Shown: positions 42,972 through 55,397, counted from the first letter of the stretch. The stretch is 64,000 nt of DNA from Delphinapterus leucas (GCF_002288925.2 NW_022098072.1:19020326-19084325), one strand, 5' to 3'. The notes: generated by a model not told the origin, from the sequence alone. Numbers and translations: made by a program.

Positions 42972-44574
42972 AGTGATAAAAAGAGTGACCAAGGGAATGA
43001 ACTTAGAGGCCCAACCCCCAGCCCTCGTCAATGCTGAGCTCCACCTGCATGCAAGCCAGTTTAAAAGATGAGTTCAGTGCATTTGACCTGGAGTTGGAAA
43101 TTATTGAAATTCCCAAAAGATGACAGCCTCCGGGGACACCTGGAGGGGGTGGGAGGTGGTGTTGCTACCTCCTAGTTTGAACCTTTGAATCAGCATAGGT
43201 GATAGAACTACCTTACATCTAAACAAACCCTTAGATTCTATTCCTACCCTTCAAACAACAGGTCATGTAGACTTGAGGGTATTGGCTGGGCCACATTTGT
43301 AGTGTGTGGGTTTGTGATATATAGAATAGAAAAACGAGCCATGAAGCCGTCTAGAAACAGAAAAGCACCACTTTGATTTTGGAGGTTTCCCAAACCCAGT
43401 TGCATGAGGAATAGGTCAACTTTGACCGGAATGCATGTGAGATGGTCCGCTGTTGTTCTACTTTCGTTTTTGTAACAAGCTCTCTTTTTTGAACTGACTT
43501 GGATGTGTTTCTGTCTCCTGTAATAAAAAGCTCTCTAAGACCCTCTCCAGAAGACCACATCTAGATGACCGTAAAATAAGACATTTTAAAATATATCTAC
43601 TGGCTATGCAATTTTCTATTCAGTGAAACAGAGGTTTCCTGACAAATTTTATATTAGGAGAGGAATGAAAGACCATGCCAGGAAACATGAAGTTCTTAGG
43701 AAATAATTTGGTAATAAACATATTTCCTTAATAGGATACAATTGGATTCTCTCATTACCTTTTGATAAGAACATAAGACATGCGTTGTTTAGTCAACGAT
43801 TCATGACGCTTTCTCAAATGTTTGCAGCCCAGTAGAGTACACAGCAGATGCCAGCATCCATCTTCATTTTACTGATGGGGCTGAACTCTATGGCTGGAGA
43901 ATATGTGAGATCGCAAGGGCAGTACGTAAGAAGCTGGCCCGTCTTTGGGTTCTTGGTCCAGTGCTCTTTTTACTACCATGCATTATTCCATGGTGCCTTT
44001 TTCACCCTTGTAAGCATCAAGGAAACTTTTTTCTGACCAAACAGACCTCCAGGTTCCATTAGAGCCTTTCCAGAGCTTACTGTTCCATAGAGGTCGTTAT
44101 CATATCACGGTCAGTTAGGGAGCTCTTCAAAATATAATGCTTGTCATAAAGTCATCTGCTTGCAGATGTGTCCTTCTATGACCAGAAATTTCAGTGCTCT
44201 GAGGACATCCTAGCTTTGAAATATTTTATTGAACCCACTTCTATCAATGTTATGAAAATCACTCAAAGTCCCATTCTTGTAACAAAGGTGACCATATAAT
44301 CAAACTTTTGGGCACTGTTCACAGTGGCACAGCATTCAAATGGGACAACAGGGTAATCTTTATTCACTTCCTGTGGAGATTCTGAAACATTATTTTGAAA
44401 GCTCACACCTGCCTTCTGCTCATAAAGTAGCAAGGTCAGTGTGCCCCTGATGCTGCCATGACCCCCTCCCAAACCAAGAAGCTTATTCAGTTTTTGCATC
44501 CTTTTGAAATGTTCTCAACCTTAAGTTGCCATTGGAGATTTTGGTTAAGCTCCAACAGAAGTTTAAATGCAAGA
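42972..44574. other. Intergenic, no recognised element
   Basis: About 1.6 kb with no identified repeat and no supported coding region on either strand. Confidence 0.4.
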
Positions 44575-44585
44575 AACATTTCAGG

Positions 44586-44803
44586 GGCTTCCCTGGTGGC
44601 GCAGTAGTTGAGAGTCCGCCTGCCGATGCAGGGGACACGGGTTCGTGCCCCGGTCCGCGAGGATCCCACATGCCGCGGAGCGGCTGGGCCCGTGAGCCAT
44701 GGCCGCTGGGCCTGCGCATCTGGAGCCTGTGCTCCGCAACGAGAGAGGCCACAACAGTGAGGCCCGCGTACCGGAAAAAATAAAAAATAAATAAATAAAA
44801 AGC
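44586..44803 (+). mobile_element. CHR-type SINE, short form
   Basis: Head GGCTTCCCTGGTGGCGCAGT, B box, 'gaggcccgcgtaccgg' and an (AAAT)n tail. Target-site duplication AACATTTCAGG (44575-44585 and 44804-44814). Confidence 0.94.
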
Positions 44804-44814
44804 AACATTTCAGG

Positions 44815-45400
44815 AGGATTTCGGAAAAAGGAATAAGCTATAACGGTAGTTGAAGTGGTGCACTGACATTCCAAGTTTAACATGGGAAGGTCATGTACCA
44901 TTTGGTAGGTTTTGTTTGACTCTCCTTTCCCTGTCAGGCATGCCATCCTTGACCCTCCTTTCTGCTAGTCCTGAGATTGGCCTTTATGCAACTCAGGCAA
45001 AGGCCAAAGGGGCTATGGCCTGAAGGGCTGCTAGGCCTGTCAACCTGCACCCTAGAATGTTGCTGCCTGGTCATCTCTCTGCTAGGCAAGAGCAAGGATG
45101 AACTCTGACGTGCACAGGTTTGCATCTCCCCAAGACAGAACAGTCCACTGTCCATTAACCTGCTTCTCGCGAGATGACTAGGGGTAAGGCTCACACCCTG
45201 ACAGTCAGTGACAACACACAGCGTCAGATCATTTCTCAGCCGTTTCTCTGCTTCGTCTTATGTTTTGATCTCAAGTTGAAGAGGGTAGGAGGTTGTCTAG
45301 ACATAAAGATACAGCTCCCTCTTTGGGGCTATTGTCAACAGCAGTCTAGAAAGTCTTTGGATCTGATCTGTGCAAATCTGAGAGAATCACACACAACTTA
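44815..45400. other. Intergenic, no recognised element
   Basis: No repeat family or gene recognised between the SINE and the MER2-like element. Confidence 0.4.
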
Positions 45401-45404
45401 GTGC

Positions 45405-45664
45405 AGTTGTCCCTTGGTATCCGTGGACCCCTGCAGATACCAAAATCCTGTTGATGCTCAAGTCCCTTATATAATGTTGTAGTATTTGCATATAACCTAT
45501 GTACATCTTCTCATATACTTTAATTCATCTTTAGGTTACTTACAATACCTACTACAATGTAAATGTTATGTAAATACAATGTAAATGTTGTGTGAATAGT
45601 TGCTGGAGCACGACAAATTCAAGTACTTTTTGGAACGTTCTGGAATTTTTTCCTCGAATATTTT
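45405..45664. mobile_element. MER2-like (Tigger-type) DNA transposon, left part
   Basis: It starts 'cagttgtcccttggtatccg', then 'gtatttgcatataacctatg' and 'cttacaatacctactacaat', following MER2 consensus order. The right part is at 47704-47780, and the L1 at 45665-47703 separates them. Confidence 0.8.
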
Positions 45665-47703
45665 TTCAATTGAAGTATAAAATTGATTTACAATATTGTC
45701 TTAGTATCAGGTGTACGGCAGAGTGGTTCAGTTATATATATAATTCTTTTCTAGATTATTTTCCATTAAAGGTTATTATAAGATATTAAATATATTTCCC
45801 AGTGCTATACAGTAAACCCTTGTTGCTTATCTATTTTATGTATAGTAGTTTATATTTGTTAATCCCTTACTCCTAATTTATCCCTCCTCAACCTCCCTTT
45901 CCCCTTTAGTGACCATAACTTTGTTTTCTGTGTCTGTTTGTTTCCATTTTGTATATAATTAGATTCATGTGCATTATTTTTTAGATTCCACATAAGTGAT
46001 ATTATAGGATATTTGTCTTTGTCTGACTTACTTCACTTAGTGTGATAATCTATAGGTCCATCCATGTTGCAGCAATATTTCATTCTTTTTTATGGCTGAG
46101 TAATATTCCATTGTATACATGGACCACATCTTCTTAAACTAATCATCTACTGATAGGCACTTGGGTTTTTCATGTCTTGGCTACCGTAAACAGTGCTACT
46201 ATGAACATTGGGGTGCATGTATCTTTTCAAATTAGAATTTATCTTTTCCAGATATATGCCCAGGATCATATGGTAGCTCTATTTTTAGTTTCTTAAGGAA
46301 CCTCCAGACTGTTTTCCATAGTGGCTGTATCAATTTACATTCCCAACAACAGTGTACAAGGGTTCCCTTTCCTCCACACCCTCTCCAACATTTATTATTT
46401 GTAGACTTTTTGATTATACCCATTCTGACCAGTATGAAGTAATACCTCATTGTGGTTTTGATTTGCATTTCTCTAAAAATTAGCAATGTCAAGCATCTTT
46501 TCATGTTGGGCATCTGTATGTCTTCTTTGGAGAAATGTCTATTTAGGTCTTCTGCCCATTTTTTGATTGGGTTGTTTGCTTTTTTATTTTTTTGGCTGCA
46601 CTGGGTCTTCGTTGCTGTGCACGGGCTCTCTCTAATTGTGGCAAGTGGGGGCTACACCTCATTGTGGTGCACGTGCTTCTCATTGCAGTGGCTTCTGTTG
46701 TTGTAGAGTACAGGCTCTAGGCATGCGGGCTTCAGTAGTTGTGGCACATGGGCTCAGTAGTTGTTGTTCGTGGGCTCTAGAGCACAGGCTCTGCAGTTGT
46801 GGTGCACGGGCTTAGTTGCTCCACGGCATGTGGGATCTTTCCGGACCAGGGATCAAACCCATGTCCTCTGCATTGGCAGGCAGATTCTTAACTACTGCAC
46901 CACTAGGGAAGTCCTCTGTTTGCTTTTTTTGATTATGAGTTGTATGAGCAGCAAATTGAACAATGTAGAAGAAATGGACAAGTTTCTAGAAATATACAGC
47001 CTGCCAAAATTGAGTCAAGAAGAAACAGATAATTTGAATGGACTGATCGCTGGAAGTGAAAAAGAATCTAAATAAATAAATAAAAACCACCTCCCTGCAA
47101 ATAAAAGTCCAGGACCAGAAGGCTTCACTGGGGAATCCTACTAAACATACAGAGAAGATTTTGTACCAACCCTTCTCAAACTATTCCAAAAGATTGAAGA
47201 GGAGGGAACACTCCCAAGTTCATTCTATGAGGCCACCATCACCCGGGTACCAAAACCAAAGACACTACAAAAAAAGAAAATTACAGGCCAATATCTCTGA
47301 TGAATATAGATGCAAAATCCTCAACAAAATATTAGCAAACTGAATCCAACAATACATAAAACGGATCATACACTATGATTAAGTTAGATTCATTCCAGGG
47401 TCACAAGGATGGTTCAACATATGCAAATCAATCAACGTGATACACCACGTTAACACAAGAAAAGACAAAAAACACACAATCATCTTAATAGACACAGAAA
47501 AAGCATTTGATAAAATTCAACATCCAGTCATAATAAAAACTGTCACCAAAGTGGGTATAGAGGGAACATATCTCAACATAATAAAAGCCATTTACGACAA
47601 CCCACAACAAACATAATACTCAACAGTGAAAAGTTGAACGCCTTCCTGCTTAAATTCAGGAAAAAAACAGGGATGCCCACTCTCACCACTTCTATTCAAC
47701 ATA
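45665..47703 (-). mobile_element. 5'-inverted (twin-primed) L1 inside a MER2-like element
   Basis: From 45665 to about 46948 the L1 3' UTR and ORF2 3' part read antisense ('cttacttcacttagtgtgat', 'tttccatagtggctgtatca'). From about 46950 to 47703 L1 RT-region sequence reads sense ('gaagaaatggacaagtttct', 'ggatgcccactctcaccact'). The flanking MER2 sequence repeats as a diverged target duplication (about 45647-45664 and 47704-47720). The sense part sits next to the outer flank, as in twin priming. A SINE at 46586-46916 interrupts the antisense part. Confidence 0.82.
46586..46916 (-). mobile_element. CHR-type SINE, long form, nested in inverted L1
   Basis: 'tttggctgcactgggtcttc' to the reverse-complemented head 'ccactagggaagtcc'. 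Exact target-site duplication TGTTTGCTTTTTT (46573-46585 and 46917-46929). Confidence 0.92.
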
Positions 47704-47780
47704 TTTTTACCGAATATTTGCAATCCCCAATTGGTTGAATTCTCGAATGCAGAACCCACAGACATGAAGGGCCAGCTGTA
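47704..47780. mobile_element. MER2-like DNA transposon, right part
   Basis: 'ttggttgaattctcgaatgc', 'agaacccacagacatgaagg' and the end 'gccagctgta' match the MER2 3' end, complementary to its left terminus. Confidence 0.8.
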
Positions 47781-48245
47781 AATTTGTTTGAATCAAAACA
47801 AGTCTTCCTGAAAGGAGCTACCCTGATTTATATTAATTTTTAAGTAGGCCTGAGGAATTATCAACCAAGATACTCCCCTTAGATTGAACCTATCTGTGCT
47901 TTAATCTCAGGCCCCAAGTTAACATCACAAATTTCTCTTCCCACTAAATTCTTCAAAGTGAGCCCATGCTTTCATTGGTCTAACCTACCTCCACAGGCCT
48001 CTGTGATTCCATCAATTCACCTCAACATTGAAAGCCTGGAACAGCTGTGGATAAATACCAGGGTTGTATCTCGGGTGATACGAAAATCTGCATTTCCTAA
48101 TTTTGCCACATCTCTTCTTTGCCAGTGGGGTTTGGCCCTTAGGGAATTGAGAATTTTAGTCTCTTGAGACTTCATTTACAACTTTTTTTTTTGGGCCGAG
48201 TCATAAAGGAAAGTATAACCCCTAGACCTGAGATGTTAACGGGAC
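47781..48245. other. Intergenic, no recognised element
   Basis: Unique-looking DNA with no gene or repeat assigned. Confidence 0.4.
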
Positions 48246-48249
48246 AGTT

Positions 48250-48475
48250 CTAGGTCAATTTTTTTTTTAACCTCACATGATTGGCATTTGGGGCCAGATA
48301 ATTCTTTGTCATGGGGGCTGTCCTGTGCAATGTAGGATGTTGAGCAGCATCCCCAGTCTCTACCCACTAGACGCCAGTAGCTCTCCCCACCCCCACCAGT
48401 ATGACAAACCAAAAGTATCTCAGACAGAAAATGTCTCTTGAAGGGCAAATGGCTCCTGGTTGAAACCTGCTGTGC
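48250..48475 (-). mobile_element. Ancient nonautonomous DNA-transposon-like repeat (copy 3 of 3)
   Basis: 'ttggcatttggggccagata', 'ctgtcctgtgcaatgtagga', GATGTTGAGCAGCAT (48336-48350) and 'tctacccactagacgccagt'. Same family as 12485-12690. Confidence 0.65.
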
Positions 48476-48624
48476 TTATACGAAGCAAAAGGCCTACAAG
48501 GACTTTTCCCCTTGCCGGCCTTCTCTCACATAGCTCTCAATGAAACTCTGCCAAAAACTAAATCTTGGTTTACTTGCAGTAGCTCTATTCATTTAGCATT
48601 TCATAACAAAATTTATTCAGCATT

Positions 48625-48800
48625 CACCATATGACAGCCTTTGTAGTAAGTGCTTTCCATACATTACTTCATTAAATCCTGACAACAATCCTAAATGGTA
48701 GGTACAATTGTGAGTAACGCCCACTTAAAAAGGAAGAAACGGAGGCTTGACAAGGTCAAGTGACTTGCCCAAGGTCACACAGTGAGTCAGTGCAGAGACA
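48625..48800 (-). mobile_element. MIR, antisense, near full length
   Basis: 'acttcattaaatcctgacaa', 'aatcctaaatggtaggtaca', 'gaaacggaggcttgacaagg' and 'gcccaaggtcacacagtgag' are reverse-complement MIR landmarks. Confidence 0.82.
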
Positions 48801-51800
48801 CCTCCCCCGCCCCTTGACCACCAGGCTTTACTGTCTCATTTCTACAGGACAACAGAATTGATGAGATTCACAACATTGGGCAAAACTACGGCAGACCTTG
48901 TGGGTATACTCATGGTTTCCGAAAACTCCTCAAGTTTGTGTGAATCTGTCTCCATTCATTTCACATGTTTTTATAAACACCAGGGGAACAATAATCATTT
49001 GAACAGTTAACTGATTTAGCACGGTAAAATCCACTTTTTTTCAGTCTTGAAATTACAGTGGATTTTGCCGTTCTAACTGGGCTACTGCTTCTCCTTAGCC
49101 CCCAACACCACCCCATTTCTCTCCCGCTGCTCCTCAGGCCCCAGTACCTACACTTTTATTTTTCTTTTTATTTTTCCAAACAAGAAGATTGTATTTTATA
49201 GTCCAGATATCGCTCCAAGGGACAATCATGGGGAACGCTGCAGCCAAAATGCTCAGAAGGAAATCAAACGAATCGAGAACGGAAGAGAGTGGAAAAGGAA
49301 AACTGAGAACACAAATATTTTCTAGACCCCTCGAAGTTAAAGCTTGAAAAACCCCAGTGCTTTGCAAAATATCACATTCAATTGGTAGTTAAAAAAAACT
49401 TTTGTTGAACGCGCCCTTTGTGCACCAAATGGTTGGGAGAAGGCGCTGTCTGACCTGGGGAACCGCACCCTGGGGGTCCAGGCCTTTCTGATATGCTAGA
49501 AAGGTATGAACAGAATCTTTTAAAATCACGAATCTTTCTTACCTTTCTCGAGGCACCAGGAGGCCTTTGGGGGTCCAGAGTTAGGTCAGGTTGGTTAGGT
49601 CCTCTCTCCCTCAGACTGAGCCTGGCTCGGGGTCCAGGAAGTGGCATTCAGACACGAATTACAAGGTGAAGGGAGGAAAGAGCGTCTTTAGGTAAGACTG
49701 CCCGGGAAACTCCTGACGCCATAGTCCGAACTGGCATCATCCCCTTATATGGGTTCTCAGCTGTGATCTCAATTAGAACAAATCTCGAGAACAGCTGTGA
49801 ATCGTTTATAGCTTAAGAAGACAGAATCACACTTAAAATTTGAAAGCCTCATCTTAATAACAGTTTTAACCACAGTTTTCCCTGTTCTTTTCCAAAAGCA
49901 GGGCCTAGTCAAGATCTTTTATTGCACGAAGAAGGTATTTGGTACTACTTTTCCTGAAGGAAAAACCCAGCCCTAAGGCCTCTCCTGCCTATTCTACCCC
50001 AGGAGGTAATTAGCATGGAATTCTTTGGAGGAAGAGGTCTAAGACTTTTAACATGCTTAAGTTTAGATTGAATTTGGTATTTTTCAAATTGCAACCCTTT
50101 AGAGATTGATAAAATCAATTTGGTAAGTTGCAAACAGCACTTTAAAAGAAAGAAAAAGATTCGACTCCCATGGCATGGTTTGAAGCTTTGCCTGGTGACA
50201 GCGTATCCAGGAAAGGCCTAGCTTGAGTTCTCCCACCTGCAGGGAGGCATCCTCTCCAGGTCACTGTTTATCACAGTCAGGTTTAGAGGCTTGAGGAAGT
50301 TTAATAGCCCTTTCAAGAACTCACTAACGCAGTGGTAACAAGTCCTTCCCTACCAATCTAGTAGAATCTGCTTATAAACTGCACACTTAGCCCACAGCCT
50401 TCTTCCCAAGCCCAGGTGCAGAGGGATACCTAGGCTTTGAGCAGTTTTATTTTCTAATGTAGGTTTTTTGAAAAAAGGTTTCTAGGGTCAAATATTTGAG
50501 AAAGACTCTATACTGGGATCTTCTCGTAGATTCCCAGGGCACCTTAGCCTATGGAAGAATACAGTAAAGAGACCCATTTACCTGTTTCACCTGATGTGTT
50601 CCCTGCATGTTTGACCTGGGCGCCCTTTAGTAAACAACCTCTATCAACAGTTCCGCTCCCCCAGACCAAGCCCTTAGCCTCGTAGCTCCTCCCTCAGCTT
50701 AACACATCGCAGCATTGCCCTTTATCACGCTGGGACCCGTGCAGTCTCTACTCTGCAGTCTCCAGTAGGTCGTCTGTGTTCTCTTGATGGACTCAGGAAG
50801 TAAGATTTGCCAAATTACCTCCTCGACAATTCAAGAACCTTTAACACTGGGGACCCGATCATCACTATCACACTTTGGATTTTATTTAGAAAAGGACTTT
50901 CCACCCTGAGTTGATTTCTACCGTGACTGTGGAATTAAATCGAATTGAATCTAGCTGTTGGTCAGTTGATCACTGTGGGTGAAGTCTGTTTTTCTTGGCT
51001 TTCACATTATTTTATATATTTTTTCCCTCTTTTTTCCCTGGGGTGCTGTGCTGTGCAGCGTGACCTGAGCACCTGCCGGTGCGCACAGCGCCAGGAACTC
51101 AACTGTTCAGCCACTTTCTTTCTTTTTGTATCATGTTCACACAGGAGAAAAGGCTCGCTGGCCTGGAGTTCATTAAGGAACTGAATATATATATTGTTAC
51201 AAAGCAGTCAACACTGCAGCCTGTCCTTTAGAAACAGGTGCCAAGCAAGGAAATGTTTCATTTTTTCCGAGTGGCACGGACGCCATCAGAGAGTGTTTCC
51301 AATCAGAGTCTGTTTGCGCAGTTAAATCATAGGTCTCGATTCTTCCTTTTGCCTCAGGGGTACGGTTGCTGGCTCACGGCCGGCCTCTCTCTGACCCTGC
51401 GTCTTTCCTGCCATCATGCTGCTGTACTAGCTGCCACTTCTGGGTGAAAACCTAGCTCCGGTCCCCTCCAGTGTCAGCTGGCTGGGATATGTGAAAGCTA
51501 CTCTTTTCAACTAACCCTTCTTTGTCATTTCAGAAACCAATCCTGCTTTCCAGCAACTAGGCTGGCCAGGGTGTTCCATGCTTGCCGACTGCAGCAGCTG
51601 TTTTCTGCCCCCAGTAGGAGCCCGGGGGACGTACCCACCCACTGAGAGCCACCCTTGGCAGGCGCGACTTGAGGGGCAACTCCCCTCAGGGCCGAAGTGA
51701 GCTGTGCCACTGCCCGGGCTTCTACTCAGCCCAGCCTGCTCCCACCCCGAACCCCCAGTTTCCATCCTCTCTTTGTTCTAATTTCTACTTATTTTCCTCC

Positions 51801-51924
51801 CTCGCATTTAAACAGCACCAGTGAAATAATGCCAGATGTGAAGGCTTTTTAGTTGACGGGCTCTAATCATCATGTTACCAAATTCGGCATGTCCCTGCAA
51901 AGTAGGGCTTAGCGGTCTGAAGGT
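48801..51924. other. Repeat-poor intergenic stretch, about 3.1 kb
   Basis: I recognise no interspersed repeat. Short ORFs are not domain-like. In this repeat-dense window it is a candidate for single-copy, possibly constrained noncoding DNA, but conservation cannot be judged from one sequence. Confidence 0.45.
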
Positions 51925-52320
51925 TTCATTTGTTCATTTTACCAGCAAGTATGGACTGTGAACTGTGTACCAGACGGTTCTAGGCCGTAGAGAAACAACA
52001 ATGACACAATGCCTGCCCTGGTGCCTACGTACTAATGAGGGAAGCAGAAAATAAACAAAGCAAGCCAGATATGTAGAACACTAGTGATAAGTGCTCAGAA
52101 GAGAAAATAAGGCTGTGAAGGTGGGGAATGGAAGTTTGGGGGCAGGGGTGGGGGGGGTGAGATTCTAGCAGGGGTGACCAGGGAAGCCCTCTCTGACAAG
52201 ACGGTGTTTGTACAAAGACCCGAAAGGACAGTGGGAGAGAGCTGTGTGAGGGAAGCACATTTCAGAGCAAGGGGCCCACCGGTGCCAAGGCCCTGGGGTG
52301 GGATATGCCTTGGTAGGGTC
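51925..52320 (+). mobile_element. L2-like fragment
   Basis: 'ttgttcattttaccagcaag', 'ctgtgtaccagacggttcta', 'gacaagacggtgtttgtaca' and 'ggtgccaaggccctggggtg' resemble a decayed L2-type repeat. It contains a G-rich run at 52138-52158. Confidence 0.55.
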
Positions 52321-52334
52321 AGTGTGCACCGAGC

Positions 52335-52412
52335 CACAGGGCTGCTGTGAAGATTAAATGTCTGTGGAGTGCCTGGCATACAGACAGTGCTCAATAAATG
52401 GGAGCTATAGTT
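52335..52412 (+). mobile_element. MIR 3' fragment
   Basis: 'gctgctgtgaagattaaatg', 'gagtgcctggcatacagaca' and 'gtgctcaataaatgggagct' match the MIR 3' end. Confidence 0.75.
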
Positions 52413-52669
52413 ATGATAGTCACTGATCAGATATTTGTGGTTTGATTGTTGTAAAAAGGTACATAGGTCCAAGTAGGTCCAAGTCTGTCCCTTGGCCTCG
52501 AGAGGAGTGTTTTATTACAACCCTGCAGACCTCTGAGTGTGACCCCAACATGCCTCCCATTGGCATCCCTAGTTTTCCCTTTCAGTAGGGGCATAAAGCC
52601 ATTGCCCAGCAGAAAAATGTTGCTGAGCAGATTGCTTTTGCCTACTACGGGGCAGTCATTCCTGAAGTC

Positions 52670-52812
52670 TCGGTAACACGTGGGAACTTGTTAGAAATGC
52701 CAAATCTCAAGCTGCACCCAGATCTACTGAATCAGAAGCTCTGGGACGGTGCTCAGCGAGCAGTGTTTATCAAGCCCTCCAGGTCATTCTGACATAGGCT
52801 AAGTTTCAGAAC
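52670..52812 (-). mobile_element. MER5A-like DNA transposon fragment
   Basis: 'gaacttgttagaaatgccaa', 'cagatctactgaatcagaag' and 'ctaagtttcagaaccactg' match MER5A in reverse. Confidence 0.7.
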
Positions 52813-53490
52813 CACTGCCTAGAGTTTCTGTTCAAAAAGTCTCCCAGGGCTGGAAAAGTCTTCACTAAGTCCCCTTGGTTGAACCAACTGATCAGAAAGA
52901 AGGTTTGTTTTCATTGTTGCTATTTAAGTCTCCTGAGATGCCCTGTGGCTTCTAGGATGGCTGCTCCCCAGATCTCTAGAGATGGCACATCTGCTTTTCC
53001 TATGTCACCGAATTCTGAATGAAAACAGCTGCAGCTGGGCTCTGAGACCCACTTGGAGGATTCCCTCTGCCCTGATTACCTCCTCCAGCACTTGCAAAAA
53101 TGACACTGACCACCTCTGAGAGCTATTTTAAGTTTTGTTATTATGGAATTTAAAAAAAAACAAAACTTTCAATACCAAGATAGACCAGCTCAGATCTTCA
53201 GACACGACTCAGCATTTATTTCTCTCCCTGTCCCAGGAAGATGTTATCTTGCTGTTTACTGTGAATGAGATGAAACCTGATGCTCCAGGAACCAAGGCCA
53301 CTTCCAGTAACTTTTCTGGCATTGAATGGCAACATGACCCAACTTTTCCATAGGAAATGGTGTAGTTAGAGTAACAGCCCTACTGGTCCTCCACGTGGGG
53401 ATGGGTGCGCTGGGGGGAGAAAAGGAAGGAGGAGGTCTTTGAAAATCCGATTTTGTTGCTCCTCAGTTTGAACCCTCTGGTAACTTCTGT
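52813..53490. other. Intergenic, no recognised element
   Basis: Unique-looking DNA. A 72-codon ORF near 53135-53353 shows no recognisable domain. Confidence 0.4.
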
Positions 53491-53496
53491 TGTAAT

Positions 53497-53960
53497 AAGT
53501 AGCGGTTCTCAAAGTTAATCCAAAACCTCAGAAGTGTGCTCAGTGAAAGAAGCCAGACACAAAATAACACCTATTGTATGATTCTACTTAGGTGAAATAT
53601 CCTAAAAGGAAAATATATAGAGAAGGAAAGAAAGAAGATTAGTAGCTGCCTAGGGCTAGAGGTGGGAATAGGGAGTGACTAGATGGGCACAAACTTCTTT
53701 TTAGAGTAATGGAGTTGTTCTAAAATTAGATTCTGGTAGATGATTGTATAACTGTAAATATACTAAAATTCATTGTATTGTACACTTAAAATGGGTAAAT
53801 TCTATGCTACGTAAAATATCTCAATAAAACTTTTTTTAAAAGCAAAAAAAAAAAAGTAGTATTAAAAAAAAAGTTAATCCAAAACAGACTTACCTGGGTC
53901 TCTTGTTTGAAATGTAGACTCCTGGGGCCCTAAAACAAGTGCTTCTCATACAGGTGGTCC
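53497..53960. mobile_element. MER5A-like element split by an L1 tail
   Basis: 'tagcggttctcaaagttaat' at the left, and 'acttacctgggtctcttgtt' with 'gaaatgtagactcctggggc' at the right, form one MER5A-like unit. The L1 at 53527-53869 interrupts it. Confidence 0.6.
53527..53869 (+). mobile_element. L1 3' tail inserted in MER5A
   Basis: 'gattctacttaggtgaaata', 'tagtagctgcctagggctag', 'attgtattgtacacttaaaa' and an A-rich end are old L1M 3' UTR landmarks. Exact 16-bp target-site duplication AAAGTTAATCCAAAAC (53511-53526 and 53870-53885). Confidence 0.88.
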
Positions 53961-54224
53961 TTCACATTTTGGGGACTCTAGGAAAGAAATAGCTTAACAT
54001 TCTTAATTTCACAGGCACAAAAAAGTTCTTTATGATGTAGGAGTTGCTACCTCTCAAGACCAAATCTCCTGCCATTCTCCTTTTGCCATTTAGGATAATA
54101 TTTGTTCTTATTGTTTGTAGTCTTTAGTATGTTTTATCATTTTTATAAATTTTATCATTTTTCTTCTGTTTCTAATTCACCTTATTAGGAATGTCTGCTA
54201 AACTTTATTTTAAAATATTTTTAG

Positions 54225-54690
54225 GACCAGAATGTCCATCAACAGATGAATATATAACAAAGATGTGGTGTATATATTTACAATGGAATAGTATTCAGCC
54301 ATAAAAAAGAATGACATAATGCCATTTGCAGCTACATGGACAGACCTAGAGATTATTATACTAAGTGAAGTCAGACAGAGAAAGACAAATATAATATGAT
54401 ATCACTTATATGTAGAATCTAAAAAAAAATGATACAAATGAACTTATTTACAAAACAAAAATAGACTCGCAGACATAGAAAAAATTTATGGTTACCAAAG
54501 GGAAAAAGGGGAGGGGGAGGGATAAATTAGGAGTTTGGGATTAGCAGGTACAGACTATTATATATAAAATAGATACACAACAAGGACCTACTCTGTAGCA
54601 CAGGGAACTATATTCAATATCTTGTAATAACCTATAATGGAAAAGAATCTGAAAAAGAATATATGTATATATATATATTCAGTTATCTTC
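54225..54690 (+). mobile_element. 5'-truncated L1 ORF2 end and 3' UTR
   Basis: 'gaatgtccatcaacagatga', 'ccataaaaaagaatgacata', 'ctctgtagcacagggaacta' and 'tataatggaaaagaatctga', ending in a TA-rich tract. Confidence 0.85.
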
Positions 54691-55057
54691 CTAAAATCTC
54701 CATCTTTTATCATTTTAGGGATTGCCTGACTCTCTCTCCTGCAGTCCTTATCTTCTTTCTTGGTTAACTCTCACATTGTGAGGGAGCACATCCGCCAATA
54801 GCTTTCTGAGAAAGGGTACATATAAGTTAAGTTTTTTGAAAGATTCCTGAAAAAATTTTTTATTCTGCTTTCAGATCTGATGGTCTGTTTAGCTGGGGTA
54901 TAGAATTCTAGACCAGAAATAAATTTTCTCTGAGAATTCAGAAGGCATTGCTCCCTTGTTTTCTGTAGAAAATTTTTGCCGTTCTCATTCCTAATCCTCT
55001 GTATGTGGCTTGATCTTTCACTGTTTTGTCCTTAGTGCTATGCAACTTCATAATGAT

Positions 55058-55397
55058 TTTTTTTAATTAAATTAAATTTATTTATTTATTTTATTTTTGG
55101 CTGCATTGGGTCTTCGTTGCTGAGAGTGGGCTTTCTCTAGTTGCGGCAAGCGGGGGCTACTCTTCCTTGCAGTGCATGGGCTTCTCATTGCGGTGGCTTC
55201 TCTTTGTTGTGGAGCATGGGCTCTAGGCACATGGGCTCCATAGTTGTGGCTTGTGGGCTCTAGAGCGCAGGCTCAGCAGTTGTGGCGCATGGGTTTAGTT
55301 GCTCTGAGGCATGTGGGATCCTCCCGGACCAGGGCTCGAACCTGTGTCCCCTGCATTGGTAGGTGGATTCTTAACCACTGTGCTAATAGGGAAGTCC
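55058..55397 (-). mobile_element. CHR-type SINE, long form
   Basis: 'tttggctgcattgggtcttc' to the reverse-complemented head 'gggaagtccc'. Target-site duplication CATAATGAT (55049-55057 and 55398-55406). Confidence 0.93.
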
